Assembly: GCF_000814025.1 (NCBI RefSeq)
Contig: NZ_JWLL01000013.1
Coordinates: 1-64,000 of the forward strand
Source: Tateyamaria sp. ANG-S1
GTDB taxonomy: Bacteria > Pseudomonadota > Alphaproteobacteria > Rhodobacterales > Rhodobacteraceae
DNA: 64,000 bases
Reading direction: 5' to 3'
In this document: positions 9,119-17,496 of the stretch, in pieces
Numbering within the stretch: the stretch's first letter is position 1
How the letters are laid out: the number at the start of each line of letters is the position of its first letter
Notes under the pieces: model-generated
The model's input: the letters and a program-made list of their open reading frames with translations, nothing else
The model's database searches: none
What the model was told of the DNA's origin: nothing
Position numbers and translations under genes: made by a program

Positions 9119-9120
9119 CG

Positions 9121-9618
9121 ATGTCAGACAAAACAATCGCAGAGCGCCTGCAACCATCGCTGCTGGATCGGCTGACAGATGATGCGCCCTCGGAAAAGAC
9201 AGAGAGCCGCGATGCCCGTGTAATGGATTTACGGCAGTTGCGGGACATCCTGCAACGAGATCTGGCGTGGTTGCTGAACACGTCTGACAGCAGCGCTCAG
9301 ATTGATGCGGATCGGTATCCGCACGCCTTTGGGTCTGTCGTCAATTTCGGGATCCGTGAGGTTGCTGGCGACTATTCCACGGTCGAGCGCGCGGAATTGA
9401 TCCGAAAATCAATCGTTGATGCGATACAGATCTTTGAACCGCGCATTCATCCAGGCTCGCTCGATGTGCAGTTGCGCATTGGAGAGCAACAGCGCGAGTC
9501 CATCGTTTCCTTCGACATCCGGGCCGACATGTGGGCGCAACCAATGCCGATCGAGCTGTATCTGCGCAGTCAGGTCGATGTCACCACCGGTGAGCTTGAG
9601 CTGGAAAGGGTGGCCTGA
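9121..9618 (+). CDS. tssE: T6SS baseplate subunit TssE (gp25-like)
   Basis: 165 aa. The gp25/TssE fold is indicated by L-R-x-I-L-Q-R-D-L-x-W-L-L-N-T near residue 40, the S-V-V-N-F-G-I segment and the helix-strand block around IQIFEPRIHPGSLDVQLR. The E-P-R-I motif corresponds to the EPRL core essential for sheath assembly. TssE is part of the wedge (TssE-F-G-K) from which the sheath polymerises. The start ATG is 2 bp after the tagJ stop, so translation is probably coupled. Confidence 0.92.
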   Translation: MSDKTIAERLQPSLLDRLTDDAPSEKTESRDARVMDLRQLRDILQRDLAWLLNTSDSSAQIDADRYPHAFGSVVNFGIREVAGDYSTVERAELIRKSIVDAIQIFEPRIHPGSLDVQLRIGEQQRESIVSFDIRADMWAQPMPIELYLRSQVDVTTGELELERVA

Positions 9619-9626
9619 GACCTGCC

Positions 9627-11507
9627 ATGGATACCCGTCTGCTCAAACATTACGAAGCCGAATTGGCCTATATGCGCGATATGGGCGCAGAGTTTGCGCA
9701 AGCCTATCCCAAGATCGCGAGCCGTCTTGGTATGGACGGTGTCGAGGTGGTCGACCCCTATGTCGAACGGCTGCTCGAAGGCTCTGCCTTCTTGTCGGCG
9801 CGGGTGCAGTTGGAGCTAGAACTTCAATATCCGGCGTTGACCTCGCATTTGCTGGAAATCGTTTACCCACATTATCTGTGTCCAACGCCGTCCATGATGG
9901 TGGCCGCCTTCGAACCGGATATGGAAAATGCGTCATTGGAAGACGGTTATGTTATTCCGCGCCATTCCGAATTGCGCAGCACCCTGACCGATGACGACAC
10001 CACGCCATGTGTCTTTCGCACCTCGGCCGATGTCATCATGTGGCCCATCACGATCTCGGAGGCCGAGTATATTGACGGGCGCGGCGAACTGGTCGCGGCC
10101 GGCGTATCGCGGGACACAGCCGCACGGGCTGGCATCCGCCTGCGTTTGAAACGTCATGGGGATTTGCCCATCGCCGAATTGTCGATGGACCGGTTGGTGC
10201 TGTTTCTGGACGCGCAGTCCGGCAAGAACTGGGCGCTGCATGAGTTGCTGTGCACCCAGGTCAGCGGTGTCGTGGGTCGGTCCACCGACCGCCGCGCAGA
10301 TTGGGTGGCCGACTTACCCAATGGTGATGTCGTCCCGCGTGGCTACGACCCTGACGAAGCTTTGCTGCCGACGCCACAGCGCAGCTTTGACGGTTACCGG
10401 TTGCTGCAGGAATATTTTGCCATGCCGCAGCGGTTCCATTTTGTGGAGCTGACTGGCCTATCCATGGCCCTTGCGCGGGCAAAGGGATCGGATGTCGACA
10501 TCTACATTCTGCTAAACGAGGGCGACAGCGACGTAGCCCCCGGCGTCACACCCGAGGCGTTCACCCTGAACGCAGTGCCCGCCATCAACCTGTTTCACAA
10601 ACGCTGCGACCGTGTTCAGGTATCGCCGGCATCCGTCGATCATCATGTGGTGGCGGACCGCACCGCGCCGCTGGATTTCGAGATCTTTGCCCTGGAAAGC
10701 GTCGAAGGCATTTCTGCTGATGGCGAGAAGGACGTTGATTTTCGCCCGTTTTATTCAGAAGACGATCTGACACCATCAGGAGACGAGCACCACTCGTACT
10801 TCACCCAGGTCCGCAAGATGCGGCAACGCTCAGAACGGGAACGGCTCAAAGGGGTGCGAACCTCCTATCTGGGGTCAGAGCTGTTTGTATCACTGGTGGA
10901 CAGCGCGAAGGCGCCGTATTCCGCAAAACTGGATCAGCTTGCGGTGCAAGCCATGGTCACAAACCGTGACCTGCCGCTGCTGCTGTCCACGGGATCTAAG
11001 AACGTCTTTCACCTGCCGTCTGGCGGACCCGTCGCCAGCGTCAGCACCCCAGTCAGCCCGACGCGTCCGCGCCAATCGCTTGCCCAGGGCGATACGGCGT
11101 GGCGCTTGGTGTCCCATCTGAGTTTGAACTACATCAGTATTGCAGAAGAAGGCTCTGAATCAGGCGACAGTGCGGCCCTGCGCGAGCTTATTGGAATTTA
11201 TGCCCCGGCCGGTGACAAGGTGCTCAAAAAGCAGCTTGAAGGTCTGGTGTCGGTGTCGTCACGACCCATTGTGCGCCGCATGGCAGACGAGATTTTGTCA
11301 ACAGCCGTTCGCGGCATGGAAATCTCGGTCACTTTCGATGAGAGTTTTTTTGAAGGCACCAGCGCCTATGCTTTGGGCGCGGTGCTAGAGCGTTTCTTTC
11401 GTAAATATGTATCAATCAACAGCTTTACCGAAACCGCGCTTGTGACACAGCAGCGGGGGGAGATCACACGATGGCGGCCGAAGACCGGTCTGGGAAGGAT
11501 CCTCTGA
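9627..11507 (+). CDS. tssF: T6SS baseplate subunit TssF (ImpG/VasA)
   Basis: 626 aa, normal family length. The N-terminus (LLKHYEAELAYMRDMGAEFAQAYPKIASRLGMD) and the region LTSHLLEIVYPHYLCPTPSM are signatures of ImpG/VasA; the C-terminus F-x-R-K-Y-V-S-I-N-S-F is equally typical. TssF forms a heterotrimer with TssG in each baseplate wedge and contacts TssE and TssK. It starts 8 bp after tssE and overlaps tssG by 37 bp, evidence for coupled translation of the TssF/TssG pair. Confidence 0.95.
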   Translation: MDTRLLKHYEAELAYMRDMGAEFAQAYPKIASRLGMDGVEVVDPYVERLLEGSAFLSARVQLELELQYPALTSHLLEIVYPHYLCPTPSMMVAAFEPDMENASLEDGYVIPRHSELRSTLTDDDTTPCVFRTSADVIMWPITISEAEYIDGRGELVAAGVSRDTAARAGIRLRLKRHGDLPIAELSMDRLVLFLDAQSGKNWALHELLCTQVSGVVGRSTDRRADWVADLPNGDVVPRGYDPDEALLPTPQRSFDGYRLLQEYFAMPQRFHFVELTGLSMALARAKGSDVDIYILLNEGDSDVAPGVTPEAFTLNAVPAINLFHKRCDRVQVSPASVDHHVVADRTAPLDFEIFALESVEGISADGEKDVDFRPFYSEDDLTPSGDEHHSYFTQVRKMRQRSERERLKGVRTSYLGSELFVSLVDSAKAPYSAKLDQLAVQAMVTNRDLPLLLSTGSKNVFHLPSGGPVASVSTPVSPTRPRQSLAQGDTAWRLVSHLSLNYISIAEEGSESGDSAALRELIGIYAPAGDKVLKKQLEGLVSVSSRPIVRRMADEILSTAVRGMEISVTFDESFFEGTSAYALGAVLERFFRKYVSINSFTETALVTQQRGEITRWRPKTGLGRIL

Positions 11508-12520
11508 CCCATATCGCGCGGCTGGAGGACAAACCCGAGACATTTCACATCCTGCATGCGCTGCGCGTGATCGAAGCCGCGCACCCGGACGCGCCGCGCA
11601 TCGGCGAGGCGCGACGCCCGCGCGAAGACCCTGTGCGGTACGGACAAGAGGCAGAACTGCAGTTTCCGCCGTCGACAATCGCAGACTATACGCCTGCGCA
11701 GGGTGATGCTCCGCCGCGACTGACCAACCGCTTTTTTGGCATGTTCGGCCCGCACGGCCCGTTGCCCCTGCACCTGACAGAATATGCCCGCGACCGCCTG
11801 CGCAATCATCGCGACCCGACCCTGGTGTCATTCGCCAACATGCTGACCCACAGGCTGATGACGTTGTTCTTTCGCGCTTGGCGGTCAGGGCAGCCCGCCC
11901 CAAGTTTTGACAGGGGCGACCGCGACGAATTTGAGAGCAAGGTTGCGGCCATTGGCGGCTTTCACGGCGCACACTTGCGCCGCGCCGATGCGTTTCCGGA
12001 CGTGGCGAAGCGCCACTTTGCAGGACTACTGGCACAAGGCCCCAAGAATGCGGAGGGTCTGCAATCCATCCTCCAGGCTTTTTTCAATGCACCTGTGAAG
12101 GTCGAGGAATTTATTGCCAGCTGGCTGGAACTGGAACCGGATGACCGGTGGCAGATGGGGCAACCGGCTGTTCTGGGCCGTACCGCATCCATCGGGGACA
12201 GGGTGCGATCGCGGTCTTCCAAGTTCCGATTGCGCATTGGGCCACTGACCTATGATGACTACCAGCGCCTTTTGCCCGGTGGCGCGTCCCTGGCACGGCT
12301 TCGCGCCATTGTGCGCAACTATGCGGGTGATGCGCTGGATTGGGATGTGAATCTGGTGCTGCGCGCCGACGGTGTGCCCGAGGCAAAACTGGGCGAAACT
12401 GTCAGGCTGGGGCAGACCGGCTGGATTGGATCAAGAGATACAACAAAGGATGCGGACGACCTATATCTGGAACCCAATGTACGGGTCCTCATACAAGGCG
12501 CCGCCACGACAGGGGGATAA
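11471..12520 (+). CDS. tssG: T6SS baseplate subunit TssG (ImpH/VasB)
   Basis: 349 aa. Family markers are FHILHALRVIEAAHPDAPRIG near the N-terminus, the R-F-F-G-M-F-G-P-H-G-P-L-P-L-H-L-T-E block (here with NRFFGMF) and the C-terminal LRIGPLTYDDYQRLLPGG followed by V-x-N-Y-x-G. TssG docks on two TssF copies in the wedge. The ATG lies within the end of tssF, with a GGGGAG ribosome site at 11457-11462. Confidence 0.95.
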   Translation: MAAEDRSGKDPLTHIARLEDKPETFHILHALRVIEAAHPDAPRIGEARRPREDPVRYGQEAELQFPPSTIADYTPAQGDAPPRLTNRFFGMFGPHGPLPLHLTEYARDRLRNHRDPTLVSFANMLTHRLMTLFFRAWRSGQPAPSFDRGDRDEFESKVAAIGGFHGAHLRRADAFPDVAKRHFAGLLAQGPKNAEGLQSILQAFFNAPVKVEEFIASWLELEPDDRWQMGQPAVLGRTASIGDRVRSRSSKFRLRIGPLTYDDYQRLLPGGASLARLRAIVRNYAGDALDWDVNLVLRADGVPEAKLGETVRLGQTGWIGSRDTTKDADDLYLEPNVRVLIQGAATTGG

Positions 12521-12525
12521 AAACC

Positions 12526-15261
12526 ATGACGGAAATCAGCCGGGTCGCGCTGTTTGGCAAGCTGAACAGCCTGGGCTTCAAAGCCATCGAGGGGGCCACA
12601 GTCTTTTGCAAGATGCGCGGCAACCCCTATGTCGAGGTGGTGCATTGGCTGCACCAGATCTTGAACACCCAAGACAGCGATATCCACCACATCATTCAGC
12701 ACTACGATCTGGATGCGGGCAAGATCGCGACCGAAATGACCAAGGCGCTGGATGCCTTACCCCGTGGCGCGTCATCCGTCAGCGACCTGTCTGGTCATCT
12801 TGAGGATGTTATGGAACGGGCCTGGGTCTGGGGATCGCTGCTGTATTCTTCGAACCAGGTGCGGACCGGTCACCTGATCCTTGGGATGCTGAAGACCCCG
12901 AACCTGAAGAACATCCTGATGACCATCTCTCCGACCCTTGCATCGGTGAAGGCGGATGAATTGGCAGATGATTTCCATACGGTGACGGATGGATCGCCCG
13001 AAGATGCGATGCGCCCTCAAGATGGCTCTGTTACCGGAGGTGGGGCAGAACCGGGCGAGGCCAGCGGCGCAATGTCACCGCAAATGGGTGGCCAAGAAGC
13101 GCTGGATCAGTTCTGCACCGATCTGACCGAACAGGCCCGCAACGGAGAGATCGACCCGATCGTGGGTCGCGACGAAGAAATCCGCCAAATCGTCGACGTC
13201 CTGATGCGCCGTCGCCAGAACAACCCGATCCTGACGGGTGAGGCCGGTGTCGGCAAAACGGCTGTCGTCGAAGGGTTTGCCTTGCGCATCGCGCGCGGGG
13301 ATGTGCCACCTGCGCTGCGCGACGTGCGCTTGCTGGTTCTGGATGTGGGTCTGCTGCAGGCCGGCGCATCCATGAAGGGCGAATTTGAAAATCGCCTGCG
13401 CCAAGTGATTGACGAGGTGCAGGCCAGCACCACGCCCATCGTCATGTTTGTGGATGAAACCCATACGCTGGTTGGGGCAGGGGGCGCCGCCGGGACGGGC
13501 GATGCCGCCAACCTGCTGAAACCCGCCCTTGCGCGTGGCACTTTGCGCACAATCGGCGCCACGACATGGGCCGAATACAAAAAGTACATCGAAAAAGACC
13601 CCGCCCTGACCCGCCGCTTTCAGGTGGTGCAGGTGGACGAGCCAGATATCCCGAAGGCCGTGCTGATGATGCGCGGCATCGCGTCGATGCTGGAAAAGCA
13701 CCACAAAGTGCAAGTGCTGGACGAAGGGATCGAGGCGGCTGTCACCCTCTCGGCGCGCTATATCCCCGCGCGGCAATTGCCCGATAAGTCCGTCAGCCTG
13801 CTCGATACCGCTTGCGCACGCGTTGCGGTGTCTCAGCACGCTGTGCCTGCGCAGGTGGATGACAGCCAGCGCCGCATTGAATCGCTGACAACAGAGTCGG
13901 AGATCATTGGACGCGATGAGACCGCAGGCTACGACGTCACCGAACGCCGCGCCACGGTCGAGGCGGCTAAGGCAGAGGAAGAGGAAAGGCTGACAGGGCT
14001 CAAGGCTTCCTGGGAGGCTGAAAAGGCCCTGGTGACCGAGATCATCGACTTGCGCGCACAACTGCGTGCCGGTGGTCAACCCGTTGAGGACACACATACG
14101 CCCGAGGCCATCGCAGCGGACGAGGCTGCAGAGACTGAAGAGGGCGCAGACGCCGCCCTGAGCGACGAAGACCGCGCGGCACTGATGGACAAACTGAAAG
14201 CCAAAAACGCAGAACTGGAAGCGCAACAAGGCGACAGCCCGCTGATCTTGCCCATCGTCGATCATCAGGCCGTTGCCTCGGTCGTGGGCGACTGGACCGG
14301 TATTCCGGTGGGCCGGATGGTCAAGGACGAGATCGAGACGGTTCTGAACCTCGAAGAGCATCTGGCCAAACGTGTGATCGGACAGGATCACGCGATGAAG
14401 ATGATCGCCAAGCGCATTCAGACCAGCCGCGCGGGACTCGACAATCCGTCAAAACCCATTGGCGTCTTCATGCTGGCGGGCACCAGCGGCGTCGGCAAGA
14501 CCGAAACCGCACTGGCGTTGGCTGAGGTGCTGTATGGCGGCGAACAGAACGTCATCACCATCAACATGTCCGAGTACCAGGAAGCACACACCGTGTCCTC
14601 CCTCAAGGGCGCACCGCCTGGATATGTCGGGTATGGCGAGGGCGGCGTGCTGACCGAAGCTGTGCGGCGCAAGCCTTACTCCGTTGTTTTGCTTGATGAA
14701 GTAGAAAAAGCGCACCCCGATGTGCATGAAATCTTTTTTCAGGTGTTTGATAAGGGAGTGATGGAAGACGGGGAAGGTCGTGTGATCGACTTTAAAAACA
14801 CGTTGATCCTTTTGACGTCGAATGCGGGCACGGACCTGATCATGGACCTGTGTTCAGATCCCGACCTGCTGCCCGAACCCGAGGGCATGGCCAAAGCGCT
14901 GCGCGAGCCATTGCTCAAGGTGTTTCCACCGGCCCTGTTGGGACGGCTGGTCGCCATTCCCTACTACCCTCTCAGCCCAGACATGATCGGCAAAATCACC
15001 GTGCTGCAACTGAACCGTATCAAGAAGCGTGTGGAGGCCGCCCATGGCGTGCCTTTCGAATACACGGATGCTGTGGTCCAGGAAATCGTAGACCGCTGCC
15101 AGGAGTTGGAAAGCGGTGGACGCATGATCGATGCCATCGTCACCAACACGATGCTGCCCGACATCTCGGCCGAATTCCTGCGCCGCATGATGGAGGGCGG
15201 CGTGATCAGCAAAGTGTCCATAGATGTGAGCGATCACGCATTCACCTACGGCTTTGAATAG
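12526..15261 (+). CDS. clpV: T6SS AAA+ ATPase ClpV (TssH)
   Basis: 911 aa from the ATG at 12526 (ribosome site AGGGGGA 6-7 nt upstream, 5 bp after tssG); upstream in-frame codons overlap tssG and are not family sequence. There is an N-terminal ClpN-like domain. AAA module 1 has Walker A GEAGVGKT at residues 238-245 and a Walker B with D-E-T-H, where family members usually have D-E-A-H. A coiled middle domain includes an acidic insertion (~ETEEGADAALSDEDR), and AAA module 2 has Walker A GTSGVGKT at 652-659. ClpV threads and dissolves contracted TssB/TssC sheaths for reuse. Confidence 0.95.
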   Translation: MTEISRVALFGKLNSLGFKAIEGATVFCKMRGNPYVEVVHWLHQILNTQDSDIHHIIQHYDLDAGKIATEMTKALDALPRGASSVSDLSGHLEDVMERAWVWGSLLYSSNQVRTGHLILGMLKTPNLKNILMTISPTLASVKADELADDFHTVTDGSPEDAMRPQDGSVTGGGAEPGEASGAMSPQMGGQEALDQFCTDLTEQARNGEIDPIVGRDEEIRQIVDVLMRRRQNNPILTGEAGVGKTAVVEGFALRIARGDVPPALRDVRLLVLDVGLLQAGASMKGEFENRLRQVIDEVQASTTPIVMFVDETHTLVGAGGAAGTGDAANLLKPALARGTLRTIGATTWAEYKKYIEKDPALTRRFQVVQVDEPDIPKAVLMMRGIASMLEKHHKVQVLDEGIEAAVTLSARYIPARQLPDKSVSLLDTACARVAVSQHAVPAQVDDSQRRIESLTTESEIIGRDETAGYDVTERRATVEAAKAEEEERLTGLKASWEAEKALVTEIIDLRAQLRAGGQPVEDTHTPEAIAADEAAETEEGADAALSDEDRAALMDKLKAKNAELEAQQGDSPLILPIVDHQAVASVVGDWTGIPVGRMVKDEIETVLNLEEHLAKRVIGQDHAMKMIAKRIQTSRAGLDNPSKPIGVFMLAGTSGVGKTETALALAEVLYGGEQNVITINMSEYQEAHTVSSLKGAPPGYVGYGEGGVLTEAVRRKPYSVVLLDEVEKAHPDVHEIFFQVFDKGVMEDGEGRVIDFKNTLILLTSNAGTDLIMDLCSDPDLLPEPEGMAKALREPLLKVFPPALLGRLVAIPYYPLSPDMIGKITVLQLNRIKKRVEAAHGVPFEYTDAVVQEIVDRCQELESGGRMIDAIVTNTMLPDISAEFLRRMMEGGVISKVSIDVSDHAFTYGFE

Positions 15262-15287
15262 AACGGACATCAGAGGGGAATTGAAAT

Positions 15288-16535
15288 ATGGCCAAACACG
15301 TTGTGATGAACCTGAAGAAGGTTCCCATCAAGGTCAGCGGTCTCGACATCGTGGTGCCGCCAGATCTCAGCTTTAAGGTTGAGGTAGAGCTCGACAAAAA
15401 GATCGCCAAAGAAGCGACGAAAGATCCGCTACTGGTGCAGAAGTTCCAGTCTCAAGCCTCGGAGATTTTGGAGCAGACGAAGGACACCATCGAGAACAAG
15501 TGCAAGGTGTTCGACAAGCTGATCGTCGGGATGATCGACAAAGGTGCCGATGACAAGAAGGTCAAAGCACAGCTGAAGGGTCTGAACGACGCCATCAAGA
15601 ACGACATGAAAGTGGCCCAGAAAGCCGCTGAGCTGGGGGTTCAAAGCACCTGGAAAGAGCTGCAGTCCAAGCGTAAGGAATGGCGCGGTTTCAAGATTAA
15701 GGTTGGCGTGTCCATTGCCGGAACTCTGGCTGGTCTAGCGCTGTCGATCGCAGGGCTTGCAACATCCGGCTTTTCCGGCGGGGTAGGAGGGGTGTTGGCC
15801 ATCGCAGGCTTCATCAAATCCGGCATCTCGCTTGCGCAGGATATCAAGAAGCTGGCCATCGATATCGAAGGCGCCCGAGTGGAGCTCGACGGGCACCTGA
15901 AATTCATCGAAAAGGCCGCCAAGACTAAGGGGCTTTATACCGCAAACGAGGTGGGCGCTGCCGTACTGAACGAGTTCGTGGGCATTTCGCAGCCGTCTAT
16001 CAAATCAGCGCAAGACTGCGCCGATACGATCAAGGCGAAATATGCCCAGATGATCGTCAAGGTCCATGATCTGTCCAAGACACTGGAAAAGATCCTGAAA
16101 GAGCAGCAAAAGGTCAAAAAGGAGTTCCTGACCGAGGCGGCCAAAAGGCTGAAAAAGCACCCCATCAAAGACAAGAAGGGGCAGATGAATAAAATCTCGA
16201 CCGCCTTGGATAAAGAGCTGGATGCGAACTACAAAAAGGTCGACGCACAGATCACCCGCATTCAGCTTATGTACGCGGACACGCGCAAATGGGCCGCCAC
16301 GATCAAGGATCTGTTGAAACGTTTGGCCAAACTGGAACTAAAAGACAGCAAGGGCCTCAAGGTGTTTCGCGAAGTGCTGAAGGCCGTGGGCGCCGCGGCA
16401 GGCGCGATTGACGGAAACTCCGTCGCATCCTCCGCCCAGGAATTGGGCCTCGGTCTGGGCGAGTCCGTGGGCGGCTACGTCTATGACAAGATCTCTAGCA
16501 AGGCGCTGGATGGGACTGTGTTTGACGCCGCCTGA
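15288..16535 (+). CDS. Lys-rich helical protein with central hydrophobic hairpin; candidate T6SS effector or structural factor
   Basis: 415 aa, not recognised as a named family. It is predominantly long Lys/Glu/Ala helices with coiled-coil character (about 38-135 and 235-350), broken by one strongly hydrophobic Gly/Ala-rich segment at 139-185 that looks like a two-helix membrane hairpin. There is no signal peptide. This plan (helical bundle with one internal hydrophobic head) recalls alpha-pore-forming toxins of the ClyA/Hbl/MakA type, but I see no specific motif to prove it. It begins 26 bp after clpV inside the T6SS operon and is followed by the voltage-gated channel gene. It could also be an intracellular assembly or immunity factor. 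Confidence 0.75.
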   Translation: MAKHVVMNLKKVPIKVSGLDIVVPPDLSFKVEVELDKKIAKEATKDPLLVQKFQSQASEILEQTKDTIENKCKVFDKLIVGMIDKGADDKKVKAQLKGLNDAIKNDMKVAQKAAELGVQSTWKELQSKRKEWRGFKIKVGVSIAGTLAGLALSIAGLATSGFSGGVGGVLAIAGFIKSGISLAQDIKKLAIDIEGARVELDGHLKFIEKAAKTKGLYTANEVGAAVLNEFVGISQPSIKSAQDCADTIKAKYAQMIVKVHDLSKTLEKILKEQQKVKKEFLTEAAKRLKKHPIKDKKGQMNKISTALDKELDANYKKVDAQITRIQLMYADTRKWAATIKDLLKRLAKLELKDSKGLKVFREVLKAVGAAAGAIDGNSVASSAQELGLGLGESVGGYVYDKISSKALDGTVFDAA

Positions 16536-16559
16536 CGGTGTTGCAGCAAAAACAATCGA

Positions 16560-16594
16560 TCCCGCCCAAGTTCAGATGTGACACCTGGGCGGGA
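16560..16594 (+). terminator. Hairpin between the 415-aa gene and the channel gene
   Basis: A 9-bp perfect stem (16560-16568 with 16586-16594) has a 17-nt loop and no T-run. It lies 24 bp after the upstream stop and 15 bp before the channel start. It may act as an attenuator or mRNA-processing site that sets the channel/fusion genes apart from the upstream operon. Confidence 0.45.
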
Positions 16595-16608
16595 AGACGG
16601 GAGATGAC

Positions 16609-17496
16609 ATGACCGACGCATCGACAAAGACAGAGACGCTCAAAACCGACGCGGCACCGGACGGTACACTGTCTGTACGCGCAAGGTTGCGGGTGTTTCT
16701 TGAGCAACCAAAGGTTCACAATGCCATCCTGGCCTTGATCATCTTCAACGCCATTACCCTGGGCATTGGGACATCTCAATCGGTGCAGGCCTCAATGGGC
16801 CCACTTCTTCTGATCATCGACAGGATTGTTTTGACGATTTTCGTCATTGAATTGCTGCTCAAGCTTTATGCCTATGGACTAAACTTCTTCCGTAACTCTT
16901 GGAACATCTTTGACTTGTTTGTGGTGAGCGTCGGGTTGTTGCCACAGACCGCTGGCCTGTCGGCCCTGCGTGGGTTGCGCGTGATCCGGGCACTGCGCCT
17001 TTTGTCAGTGATCCCGCAAATGCGAGCGGTTGTGCAGGCGTTGCTGGATGCCTTGCCCGGCATGGGCGCGGTGATCGTCATGATCTCGATCGTGTTCTAC
17101 GTCTTTGGCGTGATGGCCACGATCATGTACGGGGCCAGCTTTGATGAATGGTTCGGCACATTGGGCCGGTCGCTCTATTCGCTGTTCCAGATCATGACGC
17201 TGGAAAGTTGGTCTATGGGCATCGTCCGTCCAGTTATGGAAGTTTACCCTTCGGCTTGGGCTTTCTTTGTGCCCTTCATCGTTATCACCGCGTTTTCGGT
17301 GCTCAATCTGTTCATCGGTCTGCTGGTCAACACCATGCAATCGGCCGTGGAGGAAGAGACCGAAGCCGAGTTTGAAAAGTTGCGTGCCCTTGTCAGGGAC
17401 GAAACCGATCAGGTCGATGCCCATGTGTTGGCCCTGCAGGCCGAAGTGCGAGCCCTGCGCGATGAGCTGCGTGCGGAACGGGACAACAAGGCATGA
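16609..17496 (+). CDS. NaChBac-type voltage-gated cation channel (one-domain, six-helix)
   Basis: 295 aa with one voltage-sensor plus pore unit. S1 is ~38-55 and S2-S3 ~66-110. S4 has Arg every third residue (R121, R124, R127, R130). S5 is ~152-175, and the pore filter TLESWS lies at 197-202, identical to the Na+-selective filter of NaChBac/NavMs-type channels. S6 is ~217-242 and a C-terminal heptad coiled coil spans ~250-292, as in tetrameric bacterial Nav channels. It should be an inner-membrane Na+ (or Na+/Ca2+) channel. Its last four bases overlap the start of the giant TssB/TssC fusion (ATGA), so the two are translationally coupled. I know of no T6SS in which such a channel is an established component. 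Confidence 0.93.
   Translation: MTDASTKTETLKTDAAPDGTLSVRARLRVFLEQPKVHNAILALIIFNAITLGIGTSQSVQASMGPLLLIIDRIVLTIFVIELLLKLYAYGLNFFRNSWNIFDLFVVSVGLLPQTAGLSALRGLRVIRALRLLSVIPQMRAVVQALLDALPGMGAVIVMISIVFYVFGVMATIMYGASFDEWFGTLGRSLYSLFQIMTLESWSMGIVRPVMEVYPSAWAFFVPFIVITAFSVLNLFIGLLVNTMQSAVEEETEAEFEKLRALVRDETDQVDAHVLALQAEVRALRDELRAERDNKA

Noticed and set aside
13075-14391. Minus-strand open frame of 438 codons inside clpV
   Set aside because: It is antisense to the conserved ATPase, and its composition reflects the other strand's codons.
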